Assembly: GCF_036057275.1 (NCBI RefSeq)
Contig: NZ_CP107945.1
Location: 7,688,001-7,752,000 of the forward strand
Length of the DNA: 64,000 nt
DNA from: Streptomyces sp. NBC_00390
Lineage (GTDB): Bacteria > Actinomycetota > Actinomycetes > Streptomycetales > Streptomycetaceae
Direction: 5' to 3'
Of the stretch, positions 10,601 through 19,688 are shown in pieces. The notes under the pieces were generated by a model. That model searched no databases, was not told the origin of the DNA, and was given only the letters and a program-made list of their open reading frames with translations. A program made the translations under genes and the position numbers. How positions within the stretch are numbered: position 1 is the first letter of the stretch; every line of letters begins with the position of its first letter.

Positions 10601-11894
10601 AGCTCTGACACTGGACGGTGTCGACGACTACGCGACCACAGGCTCGCCGCAGGTGAACAACCAGCGAGGCTTCTCGGTAGCGGCATGGGCGAAGCTCTCC
10701 GCGACCAAGCCCAACCACGGAGCAGTGATCGCCACCCAAGCGGGCGTGCACAAATCCGGCTTCGAACTGTATTACTCGAGCGCCTACGACCGGTGGGTGT
10801 TCAACCAGTACTCCGCAGACACACCCGAAGCCACCCCGATTCGCGCCATGCAGCCAGACGGCACCACTGCACGAGCGGGAGAATGGGTCCATCTCGCAGG
10901 CGTGCACGACACGGTCGCCAACCGGCTCACGCTGTATGTCAACGGCGTCGAGGCTGGAACGGCGACGGTGCCGCAGACCTGGTACGCCAGCGGGGCCGTG
11001 CAGATCGGTGCAGGCTCGTTCGACGGCGCGCCGAGCTCCTTCTTCCCCGGCCAGATCGACGACGTCAAGCTCTTCGACCGACCTGTATCCGCCGGGGAGG
11101 TTCAGCAGCTGTTCAAGCAGCGCCCGTTGGTCAAGGCACGCTGGAAGTTCGAGGAGATCACCGACACCGTTCCCTCGACCACCCCCGACGATTCGGGCAC
11201 GGGCAACGCGCTCACCCTCAACGGCGGGGCGAAGAAGTCCGACATGGCATGGATCGACTTCGGTGCCATGGAGCTCGACGGAGTGGATGCCTACGCATCG
11301 ACCGGTACCGTACCTGTCGATACCTCGGGAAGTTTCACGGTAACCGCATGGGCCCAAGCCGCCGCCATACCTGACGGAGCGGTGGCGCTCGCCAGCGCGG
11401 AGGGCAGCGCCCAGAGTGCGTTCGCCGTACGTTTCGTGCCAGATGCGACCAACCCGGAAGGCAGTCCGGGACGCTGGCAGCTGTCGGTCGCCGACACCAA
11501 CGCCAGCTCCGCGGCCATTACCCGTACCGATAATGGCGAGTTCTACTCCGCAAAAGAGTGGAATCACCTGGCTCTGGTCTACGACGGTTTCACCAAGGAA
11601 GCCCGTCTGTACGTCAACGGCTCTTTGTCCGAGATCTCCTGCCCGGATGCCGACGGCGACGGTCAGGCCGATGATCCTGCCTGCTCGGATCTAGTGCCGT
11701 GGGCGGAGAACGCTCTCATCTTTAAGGCATCTTCCCTCCAGGTTGGTCGCTCCGGTTCGGGCAGCCGGGTAGGCGAGTACTTCTCCGGTCTGGTGGACGA
11801 CGTGTGGGCTTTCCAGGGAGCCCTCACTGAGGACCAGGTCAAAAAGCTGGCAGCCAGCTGGTTCGACGTACCCACCCAGGTGCCCGGCGACTGA
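7632..11894 (+). CDS. Secreted LamG / DNRLRE-type protein, partner of RHS toxin
   Basis: About 1420 residues. ATG 7632 is preferred because it has a purine-rich GGTGGGAGT upstream and begins a clear signal peptide (MWSRRRGVGRFAGV, hydrophobic core, cleavage near GQAAPQ). A DNRLRE-like domain follows (about 310-490, VFIDPQWYSERATAWTMASKYWAG). Three tandem LamG/jelly-roll domains follow at about 731-940, 950-1160 and 1166-1410, each with FDGVDDYA-type starts and GLQIGAGS-type strands. The first two are close paralogues. Streptomyces genomes often place such a LamG protein directly upstream of an RHS polymorphic toxin, presumably for wall attachment or delivery. That role is inferred from context. 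Confidence 0.8.
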   Translation: MWSRRRGVGRFAGVTLGAVLAVGLLPSPDGQAAPQPTVQAANASSQAPDGDKVLTEAEALAEAKRTGTAVEVMGLRGESREVFATPEGELEAREYLRPVWTRGAGAWKRVDTSLAVTDRGVVAPKATTAEVAFSGGGDSAPLVSMEKAGRVMSLSWPDTLPAPELDGAVATYKSVLPDVDLRMTAQEDGFTQLLVVKTAEAANNPALAELRLQLATDGLDVRTTDEGGLEAVDQGAQGTVFEAPKPFMWDSSAGGGEVSLKAGRMAAAAASDGEPGAGESGKLAPVGAEVSADGDELVLTPDTDVLKGSGTTYPVFIDPQWYSERATAWTMASKYWAGSPQWKFNGDSDAGLGYCNWSYCAPHDTKRLFYQIPVSRYAGKSILSAEFVVRNTWSASCSDRTVELWETKPISSSTTWNSQNAAGFWVKELASKSFAYGFTGCGARDAEFDVKAAVQAAANDRDDAMTFGLRAASESDGYAWKRFSDKAFLRVTYNRPPPQIKMSQLSMQFGGVCKKPQDAVRTRSLGTISANDIVDPDGDSIAVQFQAAWDSGDGQGMVARWKPDRTISKPSGSDFTVSLPSSIPENKQVSWYVRSYDGAQSSPWSNAGAATGCYFYYDTQAPKSPSISSGEYPASNSEDPNDPWYDGMGKYGTFEIKANDSQVTKYWYGLNVDPTAKNEILTTGGAAKTIPLLPAKIGLNTLYVSSLDAAGNKSAPTGYRFRVKAGQPERAGWALDEAAGATEATGTVPAQTAELFGGPTPGTEGAIGTAIAFDGVDDYARTDIPTVATDTGFSVSAWAKLSKMPDGAAIIAAQPGNHSPGFELYYSKTYDRWVFNQYAADTAGSSIVRAMAPQPGGVQANVWTHLMGTYSSSTGALKLYVDGTLVGTTTHTTPWDARRGLQIGAGSYSGTPGSFFPGAVDEVRIFDKPVSDADVAKLHAKQPIGAGRPARAVFPMDEAANATQITGRADVHAAVLKGGAKPGEPGVTKAALTLDGVDDYATTGSPQVNNQRGFSVAAWAKLSATKPNHGAVIATQAGVHKSGFELYYSSAYDRWVFNQYSADTPEATPIRAMQPDGTTARAGEWVHLAGVHDTVANRLTLYVNGVEAGTATVPQTWYASGAVQIGAGSFDGAPSSFFPGQIDDVKLFDRPVSAGEVQQLFKQRPLVKARWKFEEITDTVPSTTPDDSGTGNALTLNGGAKKSDMAWIDFGAMELDGVDAYASTGTVPVDTSGSFTVTAWAQAAAIPDGAVALASAEGSAQSAFAVRFVPDATNPEGSPGRWQLSVADTNASSAAITRTDNGEFYSAKEWNHLALVYDGFTKEARLYVNGSLSEISCPDADGDGQADDPACSDLVPWAENALIFKASSLQVGRSGSGSRVGEYFSGLVDDVWAFQGALTEDQVKKLAASWFDVPTQVPGD

Positions 11895-11907
11895 CCCGTG
11901 ATGAGAA

Positions 11908-11943
11908 GGCTCCGCAGGCGTGAACAAGCCCGTCTGCGGAGCC
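11908..11943 (+). terminator. Hairpin between LamG and RHS genes
   Basis: GGCTCCGCAG (11908-11917) pairs perfectly with CTGCGGAGCC (11934-11943) around a 16-base loop. There is no U-tract, as is common for Streptomyces hairpin terminators. It lies 14 bases after the LamG stop, so the RHS gene may have its own promoter in the following 75 bases. Confidence 0.5.
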
Positions 11944-12019
11944 GACTTGTCGCCGAATGAGACTTGCATGCGTGACGGCACCGCCCGTGCCCGCGCAGTG
12001 ATCACGATAGGAATCACGC

Positions 12020-15000
12020 ATGAACGGCATACCCCTGCGCCGCCCCGGCGCAAGGCTACGGCGCAAGGTTGCCCTCGGGGCCTCCATGGCCATGGTGGTC
12101 ACCTTGCTGCAGGCGGTCGCCTTCGGAACCGCCGCATCCGCCTCAGGTGACGGACTTCCCGGGCTCCCGAGTTCTGAGAAGCCCGTCAAGGGTTCGCGGA
12201 CCAGTGCTGTGGCGCCCCGCATCGTAGAGAAGGGACCGCGCACGCCCCGCCAAGCGCCTAGGGCATCCTGGCCGAAAGCGGGTTCCGCGGTGGTGGAACT
12301 GGCCGCGCCCGCGGCGAAGGCCAGTGCCCCGGTGAAGGCCAAAGGCCAGCCGCTCAAGCTGATCACTCCCCCCAAGAAGCACGCGAAGCGCGCAATTGAT
12401 CAAGTCGTCACGCGTGTGCTGCCGCAAGCGGCGGCACGCAAGGCTGGTGTCCACGGGCAGCTGTTCACCCTCCAGCCGTCACAGAACACAAACGGCAAGG
12501 TGGGCGCCTCGGTCGACTACTCCACCTTCGCCGAGGCATTCGGCGGCGGCTACGGCGACCGTCTGACGCTCGTCGAACTGCCCGCCTGCGTGCTCGACAC
12601 ACCTGGCAAGGCTGCGTGCCGGAAGGCCACTCCGGTGGCGACGGAGAACAATGTTGAAGCGCAGACCCTGACCGCACGCGCGCTCTCCCTCACGGCGGGT
12701 AGCCCGATGGTCCTGGCCGCAGTGGCCGGCGACGAAGGCAAGGGCGGCGACTACAAGGCGACCCCGCTGGCGGCGTCGGCCGCATGGAACACCGACCTGA
12801 GCTCGGGTGATTTCGGGTGGTCGTACGACATCCCGGTCCCCGAGGTGCCAGGCGACCTGGCCCCCAAGGTGGGACTGTCCTATTCGTCTGCTGCCATCGA
12901 CGGCCGCACCGGTGGGACCAACAACCAGTCCTCCTGGGTCGGCGACGGGTTCGACCTGTGGCCCGGCTACATCGAACGCCGCTACAAGCCGTGTGCGGAC
13001 GACGGCGTGGAGAACGCGGACGGCAACAAGCCCGCCGATCAGTGCTGGGCCTACGACAACGCCTTCATCACCTTCAACGGCAAAGGCGGCGAGCTTGTCC
13101 CGGCAGGCAACGACGAGTTCAAGCTGAAGAAGGACGACGGCACCCGCATTGCCCGCCTGGCTTCCACCGATCGGGGTAACGGTGACAACGACGGCGAGTA
13201 CTGGCGGCTGACCGACCCGTCAGGCAACCGCTACTACTTCGGCTACCACCGCCTGCCCGGCTGGGCTGACGGCAAGGAAGCCACCGACTCCACCTGGACT
13301 GTCCCTGTCTATGGCGACGACGCGGGCGAGAAGTGCCACGGTGCGACGTTCGCCGACTCATGGTGTCAGCAGGCCTGGCGATGGAACCTCGACTACGCCG
13401 TCGACACTCATGGCAACGCGATCGCCTACTACTACAACAAGGAAGAAAACTCCTACGGGCGCAACCTCAAAGCAACCGACAACACGCGTTACACCCGTGG
13501 TGGCTCCCTCGACCGCATTGAGTACGGCCTGAAGTCCAGCTCCGTCTACAGCGCCCAGGCACTGGCCAAGGTCGACTTCACCAGCGCCGAACGCTGCATC
13601 CCGAACGGTCAGACCACCTGCGGCTCGATCGCCACCGACTCCTTCTACTGGTACGACACGCCGTGGGACATGAACTGCGATGCCACGGAGGACTGCGATG
13701 AAAGCCGTCTGGCAGCAACGTTCTGGACCCGTAAGCGCCTGACCGGGATCACCACCCAGGTCCTCAAGGGCACCACCTATACCCCGGTCGACTCCTGGAA
13801 GCTGGACCACCGCTGGGGCCAGGCAGACGTCGACTACCAGCTGCTGCTCGACTCCATCCAGCGCACTGGCCACACCGCCACCCCCGCGATCACCCTGCCG
13901 AAGACCACCCTCTCCTACACCCAGCTGGTCAACCGCATGGACCAGATTGGCGACGGATGGGCCCCGTTCGTCAAGGAGCGACTGTCCGGCATCGCCGACG
14001 AATACGGCGGCCAGATCGACGTCAACTACTCCGACGAAGCATGCAACCCTTCGGCGCTGCCCACACCGGAGACGAACACCACCCGCTGCTTCCCTCAGAT
14101 GCTGGGCGGCTCCGACACCGAGCCGGCGGAGGAGCACTGGTTCAACAAGTACGTGGTTACCTCGGTGACCGCCACCGACCGCACCGGCGGTGCGCCGGAC
14201 GCTGTCACCACCTACGAGTACCTCGGTGATGCGGCCTGGCACTACGACGATGACGACGGCCTGACCAAGGAGAAGGAAAAGACCTGGTCGCAGTGGCGCG
14301 GCTACGGGCACGTGCGGGTCAAGACCGGTGGCCAGGGCCCCGAGATGACGGGGCAGTCCGACAGCTACTTCCTGCGCGGCATGGACGGTGACCGCAAAAC
14401 CCCTTCGGGCGGCACCAAGACGGTCGCTGTCTCACTCGGCACAGGCGAAGGCGACCCGATCACCGACCACGAGTCGGCAGCCGGCTTCGTCTACAAGACC
14501 GCCGCCTACTCCGGGCCCGCCGGCAAGGTGCTGGAAAAGACCATCGAACGTCCCTGGCACCACGAGACCGCGAAGAAGGAACGCACGTGGGGCACGGTGA
14601 CAGCCAACTTCACCGGCACCGCCAGCTCCACGACGTACACCTCACTGGACAACGGCACCGGCGCCTCTTGGCGGACCACGTCGAAGTCCACCACGTACGA
14701 CACCGTCGCCGGCCGCGCGATCGAGTTCGACGACCGCGGCGACACCACAACCGCCGCGGACAACCAGTGCACCCGCACCAACTACGCCACCAACACCACC
14801 GACAATCTCCTTACCCTGCCGTCCCGTGTGGAGACCGTTGCGGTCGCCTGTGACGCCACCCCTGACCGGGCCAAGGACGTCATCTCCGATGTCCGCACCG
14901 CCTACGACGGCAGCGCCTACGGCACCGCACCCACCAAGGGCGACGCAACGGCGACCGCCACGCTCAAGTCCCACAACGGCACCACCGCCACCTACCTCGA

Positions 15001-18000
15001 GACCGGCAGCACCGTCGACTCCTACGGCCGTGAGCTGACCGCCACCGACCTCACCGCCAACGTCACCGCCACACAAACCGGCACACCGGTGCGCACCCCG
15101 CGCAGTGACGGCCGCACCATCACCACCACGTTCGAGCCCACAACCGGCCTCCCCACGAAGATCACCACGAAGACCCCGCCCGCCAAGCCGCTGGACACCA
15201 CCACAGCCCAGACCACTGTCGTCACCCTCGACACACTGCGCGGCCTGCCGCTGACCGAAACCGACACCAACAACCGGGTCACCACGCTGACCTACGACGC
15301 CCTCGGACGGTCCTCCAAGGTCTGGCTGCCCAACCGCTCCACCTCTCTCACCCCGTCGCACGCCTTCGACTACTTCATCGAAGAGAACAAGGCTGTCGCC
15401 GTCCGCACCCAGACGCTCAACAACTCGGGCGGGCAGCTCGCCTCCTACACCATCCTTGACGGATTCCTGCGCGAGCGGCAGACCCAGGCTCCTGGCCCCA
15501 ATGGGGGAAGCCTGCTGACCGACCGCTTCTACGACGAACGCAGCCGGATCATCAAGACCTTCGCCACCTACTACACGGCGGCCCCGCCCAGTAAAACCCT
15601 GTTCGAACCCGACCAGGCGCTGAGCGTGGAGACCCAGACCCGCCACAGCTACGACGGACTGGGCCGCGAGACCGAAACAAAGCAGATCGCCGGCAACGGC
15701 GACGGCGGCGCAGTCCTGGGCGTCACGCAGACCATCTACGGCGGCGACCGCACCACCGTCATCCCGCCCGAGGGCGGCACCGCCTCCACCACCCTCACCG
15801 ACGCTCGGGGACGCACTACTGAACTGCGTCAGCACCACTCCCGCAGCGCCACCGCCCCCTACGACTCCACCACCTACCGCCACACACCGGCCGGTCACCT
15901 CTCCACACTGACCGACTCCGCCGGCAACAACTGGACCTACAAGTACGACCAGCTCGGCCGCCAAATCGAGGCGAAGGACCCGGACAAGGGAACACTCGAC
16001 TCCACCTACGACGACCGCGGCCAGCTCGTCACCACCACCGACGACAACAACAAGACCCTCCACCACAGCTACGACGGCCTCGGCCGCCAGACCCAGCTGC
16101 GCGACACCGACGCCTCTGGCACCCTGCGCGCAGAATGGACGTACGACACCGTCGCCGGCGCCAAGGGACAACTTGCCTCCGCCAGCCGCATCATCGGTGG
16201 ATCCCGCTACACGACGAACGTCACCCAGTACGACTCCCTCTACCGGCCTCTGCGCACTTCAGTCGTCATCCCCGCAGCCGAAGGCGCCCTCCAAGGCACT
16301 TACCAAACCGGCACCACCTATGGCACTTCCGGACTCGTCTCCGGCATGTCCTACTCGGCAGCCGGCTCCCTGCCCGGCGGCTCCCATGCGTACACATACG
16401 ACGCAACCCTGCGACCCATCTCCCTGCTCGGCGACGGCTTCAAGGCGGACACAAGCTACTCACTGACCGGCAAGCCGCTCCAGCAGCAGTTCGCCTCGAC
16501 CGCAGCCGGCGCGAAGGTGACCCAGGTCACCAACTCCTACGAGTGGGGCACCCAGCGTCTGGCCACTTCGCGCGTGGACCGCCAGGACATCGCAGGCGTC
16601 GACCGCCACGTCACCTACGGCTACGACCAGGCCGGCAACATCCTCTCCCTCACCGACGTCGCCCGGCCCGGCACCGACAACCAGTGCTTCACCTACGACC
16701 ACCTGCAACGCCTGACCGACGCGTGGACCGAAGGCGACACCACCTGCTCCGGGACTCCCTCCGGCGGTGCGATCGGCGGAGTTGCCCCGTACTGGCACTC
16801 CTACACCTACGACAAGACCGGCAACCGGCTCACTGAAACGCTCCACGACACCGCCGGCGACAGCGCCAAGGACGTCCAGCGCGCCTACACCTATCCCCCC
16901 GCGGGCAGCACCCGACCCCACGCGGTCACCGAGGTGAACCAGACCGGCCCGTCGGGCACCTCGAAGTCCACCTACGGCTACGACGAGACCGGCAACACCA
17001 AGACCCGTTTGATCGGTGGCGACACCCAAGGCCTCGACTGGGACGCCGAAGGGCACCTGACCCAATTCACCCAGCCCGTCGAGGGCAAGCCCGACGATGT
17101 CACCAGCTACATCTACGACTCCGACGGCAACCGCCTCATTGCCCGTACTCCCACCGAGACCACCCTTTACCTCGGCCACACCGAACTCGTCCTGACCAAG
17201 GGCGCCACCAAGGCCAAAGCCACCCGCTACACCGACCTCGGCAACGGCCACCAGGCCGTCAAGACGGATGACGGCGCCGTCGCCATCACCATCGCCGACC
17301 ACCACGGCACCGGTCAGATCGCCGTCAAGACCGCAGACCTGGCCATGACTCAGCGCCGGTCTTTGCCCTTCGGAGCCAGCCGTGGAACTCCCACCGGCAC
17401 TTGGCCCACCACCAGAGGCTTCGTCGGCGGTACCACCGACGCCACCGGCCTGACCCACCTCGGCGCCCGCGAATACGACCCCACCATCGGTCGATTCATC
17501 TCCGTCGACCCGATCATGAACCCCGCGGAACCACAGCAGATCAATGGCTACGCGTACTCCAACAACAGCCCGATCACCTTCACCGATCCGACCGGACTGT
17601 ATGAGGACTGTGGAGCACCAGATCCGCGGAGCTGCCGAAAGCCTCCGAAGAAGGAAGACGAGCCCAAGGATTCTGGGAAGGACAAGGGGAGTAGCGATAA
17701 CGGCAATGGCGGAGACGGCCCAGTCACTGTAGTCATTACCGTCGAATCGCCGTCCTGCGGATATGGCGGAGGCCATCTCGCTGACCAGTGCAACGTGGCC
17801 CAGTTGATGAAGAATTCGGGCTTCGTGTACGCCGAGGATCTTGACGCCTGGCAAATCGCAAAGACCCTTCTCCTGCCCGATGTGGACGACTGGAAAAAGT
17901 GCGTCAAGGGTGAAAGCCTCTCGAGCTGCGCATGGGCAGCAACTGACCTCCCGACGCCTCTCAAGGCCCTCAAGATCCTCAAACTCACTAAACTCAAAAG

Positions 18001-18766
18001 GACCAAGAAACTCCCCGGCGACTGCCAGTGCTTCCTCGCCGGAACCGCCGTCCTCCTTGCCGATGGCTCCACGAAGAACATCGAAGACGTCGAAATCGGT
18101 GACAAGGTCCTGGCTACGGACCCCAAAACCGGTGAAACCAGTGAACATGAAGTAACCGCCACAATCGTCACCGACAGCGACAAGCACTTCACCGAGCTCA
18201 CGATCACCACGCCAGATGGTTCAGAGAAGCTGGTCGCTACACACGAGCACCCCTTCTGGTCGGTCAGTGAAAGCCGCTGGATCGAAGCTGGCAACCTCAA
18301 GCCCGGCGTGACTCTCCGCACCGAACAGGGCCGCACGGTCGAGGTCACCGCCACGCGCCAGTACCAGGACGACGCCCGGACGTACAACCTCACTATCGAA
18401 GGCGTCCACACGTACTATGTGCTGGCGGGCGAGACCCCGGTTCTCGTTCACAACAGCAACTGCAATCTCTTTAAGGGGGATGGCTGGCAACACGTGCTGA
18501 ATGAGCATGTGGATGGTAGTCCAGGAGTGGTGCCAGGAAACACGACATTCTCCAATTATATGGATTTGGATGATATTGGAGAATTGATTCAGGATGCCGC
18601 CAAAACTCGAGGTCTGCCGAATAGGCCCGATCCGGTGACCGGGCGTCCCCGGGACGGGACAATTCACACCCTGGATTTCGAATATCCCGTTGGCTCTCGA
18701 GGTGAGACAAGCGTCGAAGTGATTCTCAATCCAAATGGAACTCTACGTACCGCCTATCCAAGGTGA
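12020..18766 (+). CDS. RHS polymorphic toxin with Hint domain and EndoU-like C-terminal toxin
   Basis: A 2248-residue secreted protein starting at ATG 12020 after ATAGGAATCACGC. Residues 1-42 form a signal peptide (RRKVALGASMAMVVTLLQAV). A long RHS/YD-repeat shell follows (clear YDxxGN / YDxLGR repeats from about 1080 to 1790). The RHS core (REYDPTIGRFISVDPI, about 1815-1865) normally cleaves itself and caps the shell. A pretoxin Hint domain covers about 2002-2145, with CFLAGTAVLL, the T-H-E-H motif and a VHN end. The last about 100 residues hold two His near the start (WQHVLNEH) and end EVILNPNGTLRTAYP, like bacterial EndoU/BECR-fold RNases. Base composition drops sharply at about 18466, marking a swapped toxin tip. 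Confidence 0.85.
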   Translation: MNGIPLRRPGARLRRKVALGASMAMVVTLLQAVAFGTAASASGDGLPGLPSSEKPVKGSRTSAVAPRIVEKGPRTPRQAPRASWPKAGSAVVELAAPAAKASAPVKAKGQPLKLITPPKKHAKRAIDQVVTRVLPQAAARKAGVHGQLFTLQPSQNTNGKVGASVDYSTFAEAFGGGYGDRLTLVELPACVLDTPGKAACRKATPVATENNVEAQTLTARALSLTAGSPMVLAAVAGDEGKGGDYKATPLAASAAWNTDLSSGDFGWSYDIPVPEVPGDLAPKVGLSYSSAAIDGRTGGTNNQSSWVGDGFDLWPGYIERRYKPCADDGVENADGNKPADQCWAYDNAFITFNGKGGELVPAGNDEFKLKKDDGTRIARLASTDRGNGDNDGEYWRLTDPSGNRYYFGYHRLPGWADGKEATDSTWTVPVYGDDAGEKCHGATFADSWCQQAWRWNLDYAVDTHGNAIAYYYNKEENSYGRNLKATDNTRYTRGGSLDRIEYGLKSSSVYSAQALAKVDFTSAERCIPNGQTTCGSIATDSFYWYDTPWDMNCDATEDCDESRLAATFWTRKRLTGITTQVLKGTTYTPVDSWKLDHRWGQADVDYQLLLDSIQRTGHTATPAITLPKTTLSYTQLVNRMDQIGDGWAPFVKERLSGIADEYGGQIDVNYSDEACNPSALPTPETNTTRCFPQMLGGSDTEPAEEHWFNKYVVTSVTATDRTGGAPDAVTTYEYLGDAAWHYDDDDGLTKEKEKTWSQWRGYGHVRVKTGGQGPEMTGQSDSYFLRGMDGDRKTPSGGTKTVAVSLGTGEGDPITDHESAAGFVYKTAAYSGPAGKVLEKTIERPWHHETAKKERTWGTVTANFTGTASSTTYTSLDNGTGASWRTTSKSTTYDTVAGRAIEFDDRGDTTTAADNQCTRTNYATNTTDNLLTLPSRVETVAVACDATPDRAKDVISDVRTAYDGSAYGTAPTKGDATATATLKSHNGTTATYLETGSTVDSYGRELTATDLTANVTATQTGTPVRTPRSDGRTITTTFEPTTGLPTKITTKTPPAKPLDTTTAQTTVVTLDTLRGLPLTETDTNNRVTTLTYDALGRSSKVWLPNRSTSLTPSHAFDYFIEENKAVAVRTQTLNNSGGQLASYTILDGFLRERQTQAPGPNGGSLLTDRFYDERSRIIKTFATYYTAAPPSKTLFEPDQALSVETQTRHSYDGLGRETETKQIAGNGDGGAVLGVTQTIYGGDRTTVIPPEGGTASTTLTDARGRTTELRQHHSRSATAPYDSTTYRHTPAGHLSTLTDSAGNNWTYKYDQLGRQIEAKDPDKGTLDSTYDDRGQLVTTTDDNNKTLHHSYDGLGRQTQLRDTDASGTLRAEWTYDTVAGAKGQLASASRIIGGSRYTTNVTQYDSLYRPLRTSVVIPAAEGALQGTYQTGTTYGTSGLVSGMSYSAAGSLPGGSHAYTYDATLRPISLLGDGFKADTSYSLTGKPLQQQFASTAAGAKVTQVTNSYEWGTQRLATSRVDRQDIAGVDRHVTYGYDQAGNILSLTDVARPGTDNQCFTYDHLQRLTDAWTEGDTTCSGTPSGGAIGGVAPYWHSYTYDKTGNRLTETLHDTAGDSAKDVQRAYTYPPAGSTRPHAVTEVNQTGPSGTSKSTYGYDETGNTKTRLIGGDTQGLDWDAEGHLTQFTQPVEGKPDDVTSYIYDSDGNRLIARTPTETTLYLGHTELVLTKGATKAKATRYTDLGNGHQAVKTDDGAVAITIADHHGTGQIAVKTADLAMTQRRSLPFGASRGTPTGTWPTTRGFVGGTTDATGLTHLGAREYDPTIGRFISVDPIMNPAEPQQINGYAYSNNSPITFTDPTGLYEDCGAPDPRSCRKPPKKEDEPKDSGKDKGSSDNGNGGDGPVTVVITVESPSCGYGGGHLADQCNVAQLMKNSGFVYAEDLDAWQIAKTLLLPDVDDWKKCVKGESLSSCAWAATDLPTPLKALKILKLTKLKRTKKLPGDCQCFLAGTAVLLADGSTKNIEDVEIGDKVLATDPKTGETSEHEVTATIVTDSDKHFTELTITTPDGSEKLVATHEHPFWSVSESRWIEAGNLKPGVTLRTEQGRTVEVTATRQYQDDARTYNLTIEGVHTYYVLAGETPVLVHNSNCNLFKGDGWQHVLNEHVDGSPGVVPGNTTFSNYMDLDDIGELIQDAAKTRGLPNRPDPVTGRPRDGTIHTLDFEYPVGSRGETSVEVILNPNGTLRTAYPR

Positions 18767-19257
18767 TGGCAATGGATGAATTTTCACTTCATTGGAAGAT
18801 GGGTCATCCCGGCTCGGCTACACTCGCTCTACTCTCTCCGCGAGAGGCCATCGAAGTGCACACCACATACGTGGGGGATGGTCTTGGTTCCGTAGTGCAA
18901 GCGGCCATTGACCTGCGACTGGGGTCGAGCTCGGCAATCGCCTTCCTTCCTGCCGAGCCTGGGGGTACCTGCCTGTTCTTTGCAGGTGCCGACGAAGAGG
19001 CGTACTTGCAGGTCGTCCATTTTGTGGACATGGAATCAGAGTCCGGCCGCTGGAGCGGCGGTAGTCTGCGATGGCACGGTCGGGTTGACGTCCGATCATT
19101 TATCCGCGGCGTGGTACTCATGGCTGACGAAGTGCTGGTTCAGTGTGGCGGCAGTGACGCGTATTCAAGGGCTTGGGGTGGCATCTCATTCCCGATTCGT
19201 GAACTAGAGACTCTTCGGCAAGGTCGTGATCCTGGTGTGCCCAGCAGTCAGATCTGA
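18766..19257 (+). CDS. Candidate immunity protein for the RHS toxin
   Basis: A 163-residue soluble acidic protein without signal peptide. GTG 18763 or ATG 18766 are both coupled to the toxin stop (TGATG); ATG 18766 is chosen. No known domain is recognised. Its low GC matches the toxin tip just upstream and differs from the RHS shell, and immediate coupling downstream of a polymorphic toxin is the standard position of the cognate immunity gene. The role is inferred from that context alone. The protein is rich in aromatic and acidic residues, as many nuclease immunity proteins are. Confidence 0.6.
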   Translation: MAMDEFSLHWKMGHPGSATLALLSPREAIEVHTTYVGDGLGSVVQAAIDLRLGSSSAIAFLPAEPGGTCLFFAGADEEAYLQVVHFVDMESESGRWSGGSLRWHGRVDVRSFIRGVVLMADEVLVQCGGSDAYSRAWGGISFPIRELETLRQGRDPGVPSSQI

Positions 19258-19335
19258 GACGGTCTCTGACCGGGTGTTCTGAGAGAGTTCGGCGTATAAG
19301 TGACGCTGCGGTAGCACTGCCCGGTTTTCTGGATG

Positions 19336-19580
19336 TCATGAGTGCAAATCTGAAGGCCCATCAGGCAAGGCTTGGTGGGCCTTCAGCGGGTCTTGACGGC
19401 AGTAGTTGACGGCAACGTCAGCGGACGAGGGCGGCACCGGTGTCGGCTCATCGTCATCGCCGTTGGCCGTCTCGGTGATCGTCGGGCCGTCGAGTGCGGT
19501 GCCGAGGGTGTCGACGGCGTCGCGTTAGAGGCGGAGCCGGACGTGGGTGTAGACGGTGGCGATGACGTTTATGTCTGTTG
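19336..19580 (-). pseudogene. Tyrosine integrase C-terminal relic
   Basis: Read on the minus strand, 19560 to 19336 encodes TVYTHVRLRL, a stop, then RDAVDTLGTALDGPTIT and a tail ending at a TGA at 19336-19338. The YTHVRL...DTLGTALDG pattern is the end of actinobacterial tyrosine recombinases, including the catalytic Tyr. In-frame stops occur at the Gln position after the motif and again upstream, and no N-terminal part remains. It is therefore a dead fragment. It lies between the RHS cargo and the lysis genes and is not part of the functional integrase at 43723-44985. Confidence 0.65.
19351..19385. terminator. Perfect 10-bp hairpin after the RHS-immunity unit
   Basis: TGAAGGCCCA (19351-19360) pairs with TGGGCCTTCA (19376-19385) around 15 bases. 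It lies 94 bases after the immunity stop and inside the integrase relic's tail. It could terminate the cargo transcript, or be an old recombination-site structure. Confidence 0.45.
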
Positions 19581-19688
19581 AGCTCGGCTAGGACGAGTAA
19601 CTGCCCGTAGAGGATTCGGCCCGGCTTGCTTGCCAGTCGTCCGACGTAAACTGGTCGGCGGTGCGGGAACGCCACACGGAGGAACGAC

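Noticed and set aside
14642..18187. Two long minus-strand frames (509 and 575 codons) under the RHS gene
   Set aside because: Low-complexity Gly/Val translation with no motifs; the plus strand has full RHS, core and Hint motifs.
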